Part shown: piece after piece, positions 1 to 11,798 of the stretch | How positions within the stretch are numbered: position 1 is the first letter of the stretch | Layout of the letters: every line of letters begins with the position of its first letter | DNA from: Agriotes lineatus | Lineage: Eukaryota > Arthropoda > Insecta > Coleoptera > Elateridae | Direction: 5' to 3' | NCBI GenBank assembly: GCA_940337035.1 | Contig: OW679202.1 | Span: 48,129,763 to 48,193,762, forward strand | Length of the DNA stretch: 64,000 bases | Position numbers and translations under genes: made by a program | Notes under the pieces: generated by a model | The model's database searches: none | Told to the model about the DNA's origin: nothing | Seen by the model: only the letters and a program-made list of their open reading frames with translations

Positions 1-340
1 TATTTTCTTCTTCAAATTTCATTTTCTCCAGCGTTCCACGTCGACTTTTGTACTTTTATCAACTTGGGAGCCTCTTATTCCCACGATTTTGCTTTTGTTT
101 TGATAATTATAATTCCATCTTATATGTTCCGCTTCTACCACGCTTCTCATTGTTTCCTTTAATTATTTTTCATTTCTAGTTATGGCCACATCAACTGCAT
201 AGCCCACTGCTCGATGGCTTTTATACATTACCTAATGTATCCCTATCTGTTCAATTGGCTACTATGATATTTTTTCTAATACTAGTTAGATACTAATGCC
301 GAGAGGGGGTCTCCTTACCTAAGTTCTGTTTTAATGTACG
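1..340 (-). pseudogene. Non-LTR reverse transcriptase fragment (motifs B and C)
   Basis: Read on the minus strand, the segment near 320 gives KGDPLSALVSN, the RT motif B block, and near 200 GYAVDVAI, a damaged YADD motif C with the first catalytic Asp changed to Val. A stretch like the following RT helix (LKETMRSVVEAEHIRW) comes next. Stops and frame changes interrupt it. It probably belongs to the same LINE copy as the motif A fragment at 1291-1535, with unrelated sequence between them. The clade is not clear. The element may continue beyond the left edge of the window. Confidence 0.6.
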
Positions 341-1290
341 TTACTTGTCGTTTCCTTTAATGCAATGGCAGCTCGTGATAATTTTATTTGCAGGGCTTCT
401 AATTTGTAACAATAACTAAGCAAAAAATAACTAATGACTAATATCCATTTCATACATGTTTTAATACAACTATAGCGATAATGCCAAAGGAAATCATCAT
501 ATGCACAGAACAAAAAGTATTCAAACACAACACAAAATCTACATAAGAGCTACAAAACGAAACACGATAATAATGTGTTTAACAATGGAAAACAAAACAG
601 AGCATTTAATGCATAACATCCACAAATAAGTACATTTGTTTTTTTGTAAACGTTCGCAGATTTTTTTTATACCAGTTCCAACTTCATCTTGATGGTTGAG
701 ATTTAATACCGGCGTGGGCCGTCTGAATTTTTTTATTTTAACCTTTTCAGCTGACTGGAGGCTTTTAAAATTAATGTTGAAGATATTAGTTATGCTGTTC
801 TCCGCAATTTTTGAATAAAATCGCACGAATGCCCTTGCTACATTTGCAGTTCATTTTCAATGCCAACGCTTACATGATATTTCCAAGAAGTAATGCTATT
901 GGCGCGGCGGCCGCTTACCTCTCGGATTGCATTACATTTTCGGGTGCGAAATATTTGTAAATATTACGATAAGCATGCGAGTGTGCGGCTTGATAGTCGT
1001 GAGCCCTCCCATCACGTTGAAGCAGCTATATCGCCGATTCGGCAGCCGTTGCTTTTTCTCCCGTCCCATACAAGTTATGGGTTCATATTCGTAGAGCCCA
1101 CAGGTACTCAGTGCATATGATACGAGCGAGCGTTAGATCCAGCATGGTTTATTATCCTATGCAGTGCTATCGAATACCAATATAACCGTAGTATAAATGA
1201 TGAAATATATTTTTAAATGTAGAGTAGTGACTTTTTTCTAATGGCAGATAGGCTCTTGGCGGTTGGGAGGCTCTCGCTCTTGAGCTGAGA
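341..1290. other. Unidentified DNA separating two halves of one RT
   Basis: In an intact RT, motif A and motif B lie about 30-50 codons apart. Here roughly 950 bases separate them, so this stretch is probably an insertion or rearrangement. Two short open frames on the minus strand (331-528 and 539-826) resemble no family I recognise. I found no clear terminal repeats. Confidence 0.35.
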
Positions 1291-1535
1291 AGCAGCCGCC
1301 GCTGCTTCAGTACCATGTTTATTAAGCTCACCACCTTCGAACTACCGAATGGTTCCATTATTTTCAACAAGCTGGCCCTTTTCAGTGTATCATATGCATT
1401 CTTAAAATCTATAAACAGTACGACTGCAGGAATTTTATACTCGAAGCAGGTTGTTAATATTCTTGCTATTTGTTCCCCTTCCCTTCTCTTTCGGTTTAAT
1501 AAAAATAGTACACTATGTACTGACACTTCTGACAA
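1291..1535 (-). pseudogene. Non-LTR reverse transcriptase fragment (motif A)
   Basis: The minus strand encodes a run with VVLFIDFKNAYDTLKR, matching the RT palm motif A (F-D-F-x-x-A-Y/F-D), followed by the usual helix ending LINMVLKQ. A preceding segment (EGEQIARILTTCFEYK) fits the finger region. The reading frame is open for 122 codons but diverges after about position 1290, where the expected path to motif B is lost. It is most like RTE/CR1-type LINE enzymes; the clade is not assigned. This is a dead fragment. Confidence 0.7.
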
Positions 1536-1872
1536 CCAATCGCATTCCTAACAAGCGGTTTATTTTCATACAGACTGTTTTCAATGAATAAAAATATGTA
1601 GTTTTGATTGTAAAGTAACATCAGACTGTTCTCACTTTAATTTAGAGAATAAAGTAGAATAAAAGTGGAATATAAATGTTGCCCACTCGTAAGTTTAATA
1701 ATTAGGAAAATAGAGATAATTTTTCTGCTTTTGAAAAACAAAATCTGATGAAAAATGTCAAAAGTGCATATATCAATCGATACTAGCGATTGAACGCAAA
1801 ATTATGAACTAAAAACTTTTATTACTATATGTGCGCATATTATGTTTGAAAATTCTGAAAAAATGTATGTAC
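1536..1872. other. AT-rich DNA, nothing recognised
   Basis: No open frame of note, terminal repeat or RNA-like structure was seen in this stretch. Confidence 0.5.
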
Positions 1873-3160
1873 CATGGGCGCCCGCAGAAAATTTTCTCAG
1901 GGGGGCAAAATCAAATACTTATTTATATACCTCTTGGGGTTGGTATATTTTTTATTTCGTCTGATTTTTACCTGTGAATGGAATATTTCTATTATATTTA
2001 TTGTATTACATATACGTCATAAGCATCACGAACGTTAAGGAAAACAATTGTCTTCGATCGGTAAAATGTCCTTACTGTTCCTAATACTTAATATACTATA
2101 AGAATTAGTATATATAAAATATTTTATTCTTAGAATATCAAAAGTGACAATAAACAGCTTACTCTACATATTACCTCTAAAACTTAGATCTAGAAACTTT
2201 TTTAATTAAACACATCACACGTTACACAAAAATTAAAGGTACTACGTAAATAAAAAGTTTGTTAATAAAATAAACATCAAAAAGGGTATAACAAACATAT
2301 ACAACAAACATAATAAAATAGAACTTTAAAAATAAATGTATTGCATTGCAAATGTTTTAAATATTAATTTATAATAACTTCAATTTCAAATATTAAATTA
2401 TAATAAATTCAAACTATGCGAGGTACAAGGAAAACAAAATGCTTTTTTATACTTATCTCTTATAATATTTTGAACTCCATGAATGTTACCAAACATTGTT
2501 GAGCATCCATCATAACCCTTGCCCTACAAGTTTGCCACATTTAAACCTGATTTTTCTATATATTCCAAAATAGAAGAAGTTATGCTATCAACGTATAGTT
2601 TATCCAATTTAACAAATCCAAGGAACTCTTCTTTCAGTGTAAACTTTTCGTTTTCTTCGTACACCTATTGTATACCGATAGATAATTGCTCATATCCAGA
2701 AATGTCGGCAGTCTCATCAGCCATTACACTAAAATATTTGGATAAATTTGCCTCTTGTACTATGTTTTTTTTTATATTACTTCTCCTGCTGACGAAATTA
2801 TTTCATTTTGGATCATATGAGACGTGTATTTAAAATTACCAGATGCGTTAACTAAGTGGTTTTCTAATGTTCAGCGTCTACTCTAAAATATAAAAGATCT
2901 GTGAAATTTCCAGAGTTTTTCTTACTTTCCCTTAAGGGGAAAGGATACCACAAAAAACTACTGTTTTTATTATTGCAAGAATTTTCTGCCTATTTTCCAT
3001 AATACTTTTCTTCCTTCATCAATTTGAGATATTAGATCACCTATTTTACGTGATCGTAATTTGTTCCGCGGTTGCTGTGTTTATATGTTGAAAAAAGAGA
3101 ATTACGAAATTCTCAGTGGGGGCTACCGCCCCCTCTGGCCCCCCATTGCAGGCGCCCATG
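1873..3160 (-). mobile_element. Degenerate hAT (ZMYM1-like) DNA transposon
   Basis: The ends carry an imperfect inverted repeat: CATGGGCGCCCGCA on the left and its near reverse complement (TGCAGGCGCCCATG) on the right. Between them the minus strand holds a decayed transposase. Readable blocks include GNFTDLLYFRVDAEH near 2880, FSVMADETADISGYEQLSIG near 2710, and GYDGCSTMFGNIHGVQ near 2500, with TSHSLNLL near 2410. These are the order and spacing seen in ZMYM1-type hAT proteins (the MADET block carries a catalytic Asp). At least two in-frame stops are present. No convincing 8-bp target duplication remains, so the insertion is probably old. Confidence 0.75.
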
Positions 3161-4355
3161 CTTAATACGGATGCTCTTAAAAATTAAGTAATCTTTTCTA
3201 CTTGGACCTGTTTTAGCCATTTTGTGTCATTCAAGATTTATGAAAACTGACTAGAACTTGCTGCACATAAAGTTTTAACGGTGTATGCAACTATACTATA
3301 GAGTTCAAGACCGTTCTATGTGTCTTTACCACTAAACATAGTTTTTCTACACTCCCGCGAAAATACATATGTAAATATTAAAAAAATATATCAAGTCTGC
3401 AATCACTCAAATTACACCGAAAACACTTAACCTCTTTTTTGCACGTGTTCTGTTGTGTCGTCCCTAATACCTTCAATGAAGGTACACGTTTTAAAGGTGA
3501 CAGGATACCAAAGATACGCGTGTCATGTGTAAGAAAAAGTTCAAATGCTAGAAACTCGAGAAAGTTTAAATTACCCGGATTCTTTATACCAAACTGTGCA
3601 CGTTCGAGAGCCTATCTACTAGGTATTCGATTAAGAGTCAAGTATGTGTGACTTAAAATTTAAAAAGAAATAAACACATGCATTAACAATATGACATATG
3701 CCTCAGATATGCTCATGCAAGCATATATCCTCTATAACTGCAATGTATGCAAAACATACAATATAAAAGTGGTGTCAAATGGCTGCATTTTTTATGATTC
3801 GTGGACGTTTTCAACAACCGCGAGTCTGCATATCGCGTATTAAAACATGCTGATGCATATATGGCGCTCACTAGTCCTAAACCGATAAGTATCCAGGATT
3901 TATATTTCACATGGAACTGAATTTTTAAATGAGAATGGTGAAGGGCTGTGAAGAAAAATAATGCCGTCGAATATTGAAAGTCAGCATGTGATTGCCTAAA
4001 CTAATAGCTACCTACTTATGGATAAAATCCTGTCACATGCCTCTTGCTTTGAAATCATAATTTAATAATCTCATTTGAAATAAAAATTCTAAACATTTGA
4101 GATGTAGGATAAATGTATTAAAATTAAGTTTTGATTAAATTAATTTTTACTACGCATATACAAAGGCAATTTTCTTTGTTTTAATGGTTGCTTATATTTG
4201 TGTGCATTTAATTAATTGCCAATTACAATATTTTTAGATTACTAATACATTTTTGGAATTGGTTGTTTCTAATAAACACTGTGTATAACAGTAAGCCCAT
4301 ATTTCTCAAATTTTGTAGCCAACCATAATTTTACTTTCTGAACAACTTTTATTAG
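3161..4355. other. Intergenic DNA, nothing recognised
   Basis: Mostly AT-rich. A 70-codon open frame at 3439-3651 with a CCVVP start was considered as a THAP zinc finger, but the later Cys and His positions do not fit. I see no element ends. Confidence 0.45.
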
Positions 4356-5389
4356 CCTTTAAGTACCCGCGTGGGGCCTTTGAAGCCCCATGCTTACTTG
4401 AAACTGAAATATTTTCTCTATTTCTTTGCCTACGGTATCCTATTGTATAATCTTCAAACACATATTTGTGAACATAACTAGCATACTATCTGCTTTGCTT
4501 CCAATAAATAAATTACTAAACATGAAAGTGCGCGACCTGGTGCCTTGCAAGCCTCACGCGAGTAGTTCCGGCTATATATGCGGTACCGTGATGTGGTCAA
4601 TTCGGGGGATTATTCCCTTCATTGTTGCATTTTTGTGTGGTTTCAGGTACAGGTTGGCCAACAATATTTTATGCCTGGATGGTAGTACATTGTAGACTTT
4701 ACGTAAAGAGTATGGCGGGTTGTAGTCAACTAAGTCAACGGCCGCTAACGTATACGGAGTACGATGATGACGTTAACGTTTTGCGATGTTGATTTAGGTT
4801 CCGAAAGTGATATTGATTCAGATCATTAAAATGTCGATAGTAATGATAGCAATTCACTAATTGAAATCAACGAAAGTGATAATAGTAGCGAGTCTAACGA
4901 CAATGGCTTTTTTCTTGATGAGTTTTATCGGAATTTTGATATTTTTATGTTTAAAGTATGATATTTATCGGGAAGGATCAAGTTTCGAAATAGAGAAAAA
5001 TAACAGCACCAACTTCTTGAACACGAAAACACAATGTAGTTATCGATCTGCTCGGATGCAAAGATCGTTCGAAAAAGGAAATGGCATTGCTGAAGCATTA
5101 GCTTTTCTTTGATGTTGGGGTAAACTTGTGTAAAGTTGGTAAAACTGTTGTAACGGTTAAGACGTTTGGAGTTTCAAAAAAATCCAAGACAAATTAGATT
5201 ACGTTGTGAATGTTTGCAAATTAAATCACTAAGAAGAAGAAAAAACTAAAACTAAACCTTCATACTCCCGTATCTCCCTTTTTTATTTTGTATCGATTTC
5301 AACTTTTATCCAATTACACTACCCTTTAAATGGATTATTTTTTACAATGTTTAAATAGTTTTACTACAAACCAGTCCGCATTCATCCCG

Positions 5390-5472
5390 GCGCCGGCGCC
5401 GAGTTAACCTGGGGCCGAGTTGACCTGGCGCCGAGTTAACCTGGCGCCGAGTTGGCCTGACGCCGAATCGGC
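5390..5472. repeat. 16-bp tandem repeat, about four units
   Basis: The unit is GGCGCCGAGTTAACCT, repeated with small changes (TTGACC, TTGGCC). It is GC-rich in an otherwise AT-rich setting. Because the period is not a multiple of three, the open frame on the minus strand across it is probably not a gene. Confidence 0.85.
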
Positions 5473-5794
5473 GGCTTTCAGATGTATCAGACCGTACAAA
5501 ATAACGTCTTCTTCTTACTCTTATTATAAGCCAGTGACCTGTTCTAACCACAAAGTGGTTCTATGAGCCCTCTTTGCTCTTAGGCCGGGTAGGCGGCTAG
5601 CCTTGCCCGTCGAAAGTGCATGTATGCACGTATGCACTAAATGTTAGAGTGCTTAATTAAGTTTCTTGGGTTTTAAACGTTATCCTTTCATGTTTGATAG
5701 AAAATAAAATACTTTCAAAATAATATAAAAATGCTTTTTATACTATAAATAAAAGTATGAACGTTTCTCATAATGCCTAGGTGTTATTTCAAAA

Positions 5795-6575
5795 TGTTAT
5801 AACTAAAGCTCATATTATATGGCAAATGCATATTTTGTATAATTGATATGCCGGCAAAACTTTTTGCATATGTACACTAATTATGTGAAAACAAATCGTT
5901 TAAGCCAAGTTTCATTTTGCATATTTATACGTTTTTGAGCATATTTTATAAATTTTGCATATTTGGTTATATTTAGCAATAATTTGTAATGTATGAAGAT
6001 CTTTTTGAATTTTTTTTGTAAAATTTACTATTTTATTAAATTTATTAATAAAAATTTTATTTACAACTGAGATATATACTTTCACTTTCTGCCGTTGGAG
6101 TGCAGTGTGCATATCGAAGTGAGCAGAGGAAAGGGGAAGTCCCTGTTAAAATCTTTGACTATATAAACATAGACTGCCAGCAACCCCCATTTTTTCCATA
6201 GAAGCAGTGTATAAGGAATCGACCAACACAAAATCCATTTCAAGAGTGTTGGGTGAATAACAGTCTGGTGGTATTAGGGGAAATCTTATTTTTATGTTGC
6301 TTACAACGTGAAGTTGGTGTTGGCAGTCCATGTTCATATAGTCAAACATTAAAATGAATGGCATTTGAATAAAAATTAGAGAAATAAATATACTCATATA
6401 AAATAATTGAAATTTTTACATTATTTAGAATACTACTTATTTTCAAAAAAAAAATAGAGCATATTATGTGCATATATTATAACTTTGGGTGCATATACTG
6501 AACAGAATGTATGCATATATATGCGCATATTTTCGTACTTTCGAGTGCATATAATTATCGGCTTTAGTTATAACA
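5795..6575. mobile_element. Inverted-repeat element rich in GCATAT motifs
   Basis: The left boundary reads TGTTATAACTAAAGC and the right boundary is its exact reverse complement; the similarity continues inward to TATATG/CATATA. Many copies of TGCATAT and GCATATTT lie near both ends, like the subterminal transposase-binding repeats of several DNA transposon groups. Two minus-strand open frames (5912-6112 and 6146-6397) have no recognised domain. It lies inside the piggyBac-like element, so it may be a younger insertion or an inner part of that element. Confidence 0.5.
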
Positions 6576-6670
6576 GTATGATGGCATGTAACATCGGTAT
6601 TAGACCTTGGGGTCTCTGACGCACCACGCGAGCAGTTATGTACGTAAAGTTAACGCGGGTACTTGAAAGG

Positions 6671-8548
6671 TTTCAATGATATTTTGCGGTGTTTAGAACA
6701 AAAGAGGTACTTTACCCGAATTCAAATATCTACCGCCAAGGCCTCGATTTGGAAAAATCGAAAATATACTTGAAGTTAGTTTCAAGCCAAGTGGGGCGGC
6801 GTTAATCCTCAAATATGAAGTTGCAATTTAAAAAAAACCGTGGACACGCTGTGTAATTTTTTACTAGTTGGCTAACTAAATGTTGACTGGATGTTCAAAA
6901 ATTGACAACTCATCGGCCAAATATGAATTTATGAGGTTACAATAGGTGGATTTCGATTTAGAATTCGTTGCCGCCTTATTATAAAAACGACTTTTAAATT
7001 GCAAAACTAATCGTATTTGTTTCAAAACGGCCACAATGGTTTTTTAGCATACAGACAAAGAAGAGCTCTTGTAGTATAACGAAATCGCTTGCACTTTCTG
7101 CGAATCGAGCTGCCATTTAGTATTTTGAACACCTTTAAACCAGCGCCCCCGCAGCGGGGGCGTGTGGGTGGGCTGATTATTAACTTAAACGATAGACTCA
7201 TCTTCCGAGGTTTATAACGCCGAATCTTAATTACACCGTGGATCAGTTAAGGTCAACTATTGAATCGGCCATTACACGCATGGAATTTTTATAGCAAAAC
7301 GACTACGTTGCGTAACAAGCAAACTAGACCCATTTTGTAAAGAATTTGGCATTCCTTAACTTAATAACAGCTTCCTTTATTGGAGGATTAATGGTATATG
7401 GTATCGCACGATTTGTGAGCTATTTGGGCGCCATTTTGTCAAAATAGGCAAGCGTGGAGAATTTTAACATGTAAGATAACCTTCAGTTAGTATCCTATCC
7501 TGCTTAGAAAAATATTGATCCATAGTTTCTCTAAAAAATTCATTTTTTTTAATTGATACATAATTTTTTGAAATCCAAAGATTTTCATCAATTCTGCACA
7601 ATGGCCTCCTTCAGCAGCAACCCAGAAACACTTGCGTGATTCAAAATACACCATAGCAATCGTAACCCGTGTAAATAGAACTCATGTTTATATGGATATT
7701 TGTACAACCCCTTTTAGTTGGATTTGTTTTGTTGTGTAACGTTCTGCATGTTGTTTTTAAATAATACTGCCGTTTCGGATTATTCAATACCTAAATATAA
7801 TTTGAGAATGTTCCTAATTCGTTCTCCAGGAAAACCACGTAGTCTTCTTGTTTAACTTAGAATAGATTAATACCTTAAATACAGAGTGTATCAGTGACTA
7901 CGTGATAAACTTTCCGAAATGCGATCGTAACGAAATTGATGCAGTAATAATTGTAAGACAAAGTAAACTTATAGTTACCGATAACAAGGCTGATTGGATT
8001 TGCAACCGAAATAAATATGAAAGTTAGAAGGTTGCCGTTTTGCCGTCAAACAATACGTCGAGCACTATATGGAAATACTGTAAACCAAACCGGTTGTATA
8101 CTTCTAGAATAAATATGAACGTGCTAACAGTATTAGAATATTAATGCATTCGCAGACATCTAGTCTGGTCGTTGCCAAAATGGTTCCTAAAGACAACAAT
8201 AAAGAGGCGGCTGAACTGTTAGTGTTCGCTTGGAATCACGTAATGAGATAACAGAATGGCCATATTAATAATAAACCCTGCAGCAAAATAAATGTTATAA
8301 GAATAATAAGAGGAAAAATTCGCGATGCAGATCCAGATCGTTTGGAGCTCTAATTACAATAATATAGATTGTATGAAGTTGTGTGTAGACTACAACAAAG
8401 ATCTCAATTATTGACGGAAATTGAAGTTTCCCGTCACTTAATCTCTTTCAAAAGCTCCAGTGAGAACAATAAGTTTTACAATTATTTATCAGAGAAAATT
8501 AAAATGGGAAGCAGGTGATCCACAAGAGTGCTTTCTGGCGCCTTTTTT
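6671..8548. other. Intergenic DNA, no gene seen
   Basis: No coding or RNA feature is supported. A short GC-rich hairpin (CGCCCCC/GGGGGCG) sits at 7144-7162 in AT-rich surroundings and may be a transposon end. Confidence 0.5.
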
Positions 8549-8999
8549 TATACAGGGTGATTTATGACATGTGTGCCAAACGGTAACCAGTGATAGGGGA
8601 GGCCATTTTGAATAAAAAAATTTATAAAAACATATGTCCGATATGCTTTTGTTACTGAGCTGTAGCGATTTTAAAATTTTCCTTTCTATCAGTCGGTTTG
8701 GCTTATATTTAGCATGAATACAACTCTATAGCACTAAAATCTTCCATTGTACCTAATACACAAACACCTAACACTTGTATCTGTCAAAATATTTATTTAC
8801 CTTTGTTATTACTCGTAGTTTGTTTCATAGGTAACGTGATAATTGCTATAATAATAGTCGATTAAAGAAAATTTTAAAATCGCTACAGCTCAGTAACAAA
8901 AGCATATCGGACATATGCTTTTATAAAATTTTTTACTCAAAATGGCCTCCCCTATCACTGGTTACCGTTTGGCACACATGTCATAAATCACCCTGTATA
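8549..8999. mobile_element. Foldback MITE with about 130-bp inverted arms
   Basis: The left arm runs 8551-8682 and the right arm 8867-8997. They are near-identical inverted copies, with only a few mismatches that I could count by eye. Both ends start TACAGGGTGATTTATGACAT and are preceded by TA, fitting TA-target Tc1/mariner-type MITEs. The loop of about 185 bases carries no open frame. The high arm identity suggests recent activity or gene conversion between arms. Confidence 0.9.
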
Positions 9000-9259
9000 C
9001 AGGGAGTACATAGTAAAACAAATATCAGAAGATTTGAGAAGGCGGAGTTTCAGTACTAGGACAATAAATAAAAAATAGTGAGATTGATATGCAGGTTACA
9101 TCAATGAAACTGAGAACTGTTCCTACAAATTAACAGAGACAAAACAATAGTGCATCAACAGAAAAATACATTAATATACAGGGACAGGCAAGAATAACAG
9201 GCACATTTTGAACACGTAATTTCATGTATTTTATTCAAACAAAACAAAAACTAGCTTTA

Positions 9260-9560
9260 ATGTGTACAGAAAAGATGGAAAATTGATTGTTGAAAGAATG
9301 TGCCGAAAAGTGGCCTCTATCTTCATTTAGGCATTCGTAGGCATCTCACAAAATCCCACATAGCTTCTACGATAAGAATTTCTTCATTTTCGTGGGTCGA
9401 AACAAAGCGTAATCCATCAGATGGTCTGATGTCACACACAGATCCTCCTTTTCGTCACTATAAAACCCAAGAAACGATAGTATTGCACAAAGGAACTCTT
9501 CGAGCATTAAGTACTGCTTGAAAACGACGCTGAACAATAACCGAATAATTTTTTATAAAG
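9260..9560 (-). pseudogene. Mariner-like transposase N-terminal remnant
   Basis: Minus-strand reading gives VQRRFQAVLNARRVPLCNTI followed by VSWVL, a stop, then GGSVCDIRPSDG and RFVSTHENEEILIVEAM. This is the helix-turn-helix region and the following linker of a mariner-related group (the domain often listed as DUF4817). Internal stops and the absence of the DDE core show it is dead. The call rests on motif order recalled from the family, not a search. Confidence 0.5.
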
Positions 9561-9747
9561 TTTTTAACACACTCCACCAATCCATTTTTGACAGATAACA
9601 AATGAAATTCCCATCCTTAACATGAATTTCATAGCCAAGTCTATTCAAATATTACACTGTATTAAATCAAATGTTTTATTTCTGCCTGTGCCTCTGTATT
9701 AGAAATATATCAACTGGCAAGATGCGAGGTTGTAGAGTGGTGTATAT

Positions 9748-10409
9748 CAGGGTTGACCAAACCTTCAAGATCTGCGGGCTACTTAATAATTTAAAATATT
9801 AGCGGTCTACCTGAGGGGCGGTGAAAATAAAGACAAAACTGTTTCAAGTAATATTTTTTCAAGTAAGTAAGTTCATGTAGCACTAGTGACTACTTGATGT
9901 TTGGTACTGCATATTTGTAACGAGCTTATCGCAATGTGCAAACATCTGACAAGCGTGAACGGTTGTTTTGTTTTTATACTATTCATCATAGAAAAAGCAG
10001 ATTCGCAAAGGTACTTTGATCCAAAAAATTATGGCAGATATAACGCAGCTTTACGAATGCATGAGAACGTTTTCGCAGACAACAATTTCCAGAAATCCGT
10101 TTTGATGTCGCATCTTAATTTTATACTTCTTCCGCAACCACAACTGATTCGGCATCTATAAATTGACATGTCATCAATGTCGATGTTTTCGTTTAAAAAA
10201 CTATGAAACTGATGACCTCTTTCAGATGTTCAAAATTAGTGAATCTCCTTTAAAACGCCTGGTACAAAGTGTCCAACTGTTCGGCGAAATGTTTGAAGCC
10301 TCAGTTTGGCTTGTGAGCACATTCTTCCTCTATATTTTTGTAGTTCAGTTGGGGTTACTCCCGTATGTAACCTAAAATGTCTATGCGGTCTACGTCTTGG
10401 ACACCCCTG
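9748..10409 (-). mobile_element. Short hAT element with transposase remnants and TSD
   Basis: The element starts CAGGGTTGACCAA and ends with the near reverse complement of that (two differences). The 8-bp duplication GTGTATAT flanks it exactly at 9740-9747 and 10410-10417. Minus-strand frames recall the C-terminal half of GTF2IRD2-type hAT proteins: RRFTNFEHLKEVISF near 10220 and NSIKTKQPFTL near 9970, the latter like the conserved MNxIKxKxRxxLT block. Frames are broken. It was presumably moved by enzymes from another copy. Confidence 0.8.
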
Positions 10410-10417
10410 GTGTATAT

Positions 10418-11130
10418 AACTCGTTCCGCTAATCACAAATAAAGGTAATTCAGAACCCGAAATGAAACGACTGGGCTATAAAGAATGTGAAGAGACACAA
10501 ATAACGCAGATTACCATAATTCATCTAACATACGTGATCTTCATCCTAATTTTCACAAATACATCTAAAACACGGACCATTTAAGCAGCTGATCGGTCCA
10601 GAATCAATGTGTTTGAAATGTTTTGCTGGTGTTGTAGGTTCTAAATACCTTGGCGTCTTTACCATAACTCCTTGTACAAATGATCCTCAAGCAAAATCAA
10701 CATAAAAATTTTAAATTATTTTGGACAGCTAACGCGAAGTAAAGATAAGGGAACTAGCTGGATTTCTAATGCAGGAAGCAACTGAATGGACGAGACCAAT
10801 AGCATGTTCACCAACAGGATGGATGAACCAGGTGAAACAAACTAACAGGGCTACCCCCTAAAGACGCAATAAATACACTCAATAACGTTCCATAAGGACA
10901 TTGGAAATCATGACCCTTCAAAATGAAGCGAAGCTATGAAGAAAATGTACTCTGAAAAACCTGTACAATCTTTCAGAGTAATTTCTACCAAAACCAAAGT
11001 TTACAAACAAGGGTTCGACACAGCTTGTTAACTTCAATACAGCAACGCCTTAAAAACCTAACAGGTTCTACTACAAGAAAGGAGAAAATGTAGTAACAAT
11101 TTGCAGAAATTGAATTCTTATTTTTACATA
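10418..11130. other. Intergenic DNA, nothing recognised
   Basis: No coding frame or repeat boundary was found between two hAT insertions. Confidence 0.5.
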
Positions 11131-11138
11131 CTACGCTT

Positions 11139-11790
11139 TAAGGATGTTTGATCCACCGAAAAGTACCGGTACCATTGTATCGTATCATATTGATTTACAA
11201 GTATTGGTTCGGGACAGCATCGTATACAAAAGTACCGGTACGTGTAATACCGGCACACATTCGATCCGGGATATTTTCTAGATTTATTTATACGAATCTA
11301 CAAGTCATAGTGTAGCAAATAGAACTTTAGCAATGATAATGGCCTCTTAGAATTTGTTAATTACGATTTTGCTGTACCAACCGAAACCTGAAGAGTAGTA
11401 TATACACAGATTAAACAGAAAGATTTTGTCTCATAAAAATCATTTTGTTTTGATCCTTATTCTTGAGTTTGCAGAAGCTGAAAATTATTTATCGAAAGTT
11501 TTACGTTTGACCATCTCGCCCTTATATATAGAATACAAAATATAAATATCAAGCAACTTCATTGAGACTGTTTTATTCATTTTTATGTTAAAAATAAAAA
11601 CTGGAATTATATGGTCAAAAGATGAGTTATTTGAACCCATGCGGCAAAACCCTTGGATCGGTCTTGACGATACTGACCAAAAATAAATCATATCGTATAG
11701 TATCGCTTACTGAAATACCGGTAAAAATATCGAGTATCGAAAGACAAAGTACCGATACTTCAAAATATCGAATCGTACCTCACATCCCTA
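11139..11790. mobile_element. Non-autonomous hAT-type element
   Basis: The left end TAAGGATGTTTGA and the right end (reverse complement TAGGGATGTGAGG) form a short imperfect inverted repeat. The flanks CTACGCTT (11131-11138) and CTATGCTT (11791-11798) match at seven of eight bases, fitting an 8-bp target duplication. Inside both ends are repeated ACCGGTAC and TATCG motifs, the arrangement of subterminal binding sites in many hAT MITEs. No transposase is encoded. Confidence 0.75.
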
Positions 11791-11798
11791 CTATGCTT

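Larger units (their letters stand above)
4356..6670 (+). mobile_element. Decayed piggyBac-like transposon
   Basis: The left end begins CCTTTAAGTACCCGCGTGG. The right end, reverse-complemented, begins CCTTTCAAGTACCCGCGT, so the two form an inverted repeat with one gap. A second subterminal pair (CGCGTGGxGC...CCCCA) lies just inside on both sides. At 4760-4900 broken frames give an Asp/Ser/Glu-rich run (GSESDIDSDH, NESDNSSESN) typical of the acidic N-terminus of piggyBac-like transposases. No DDD catalytic core was found. The flanks are not TTAA (TTAG and TTTC), so either the target site has mutated or the element is of another superfamily. It contains a tandem repeat and a second inverted-repeat element. 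Confidence 0.4.

Noticed and set aside
3439..3651. Open frame with CCVVP start, THAP-like
   Set aside because: The Cys and His spacing after the first Cys pair does not fit a THAP finger, and no other exon or element context supports it.
5351..5551. Arg-rich minus-strand frame
   Set aside because: It is produced by the 16-bp tandem repeat and has no independent support.
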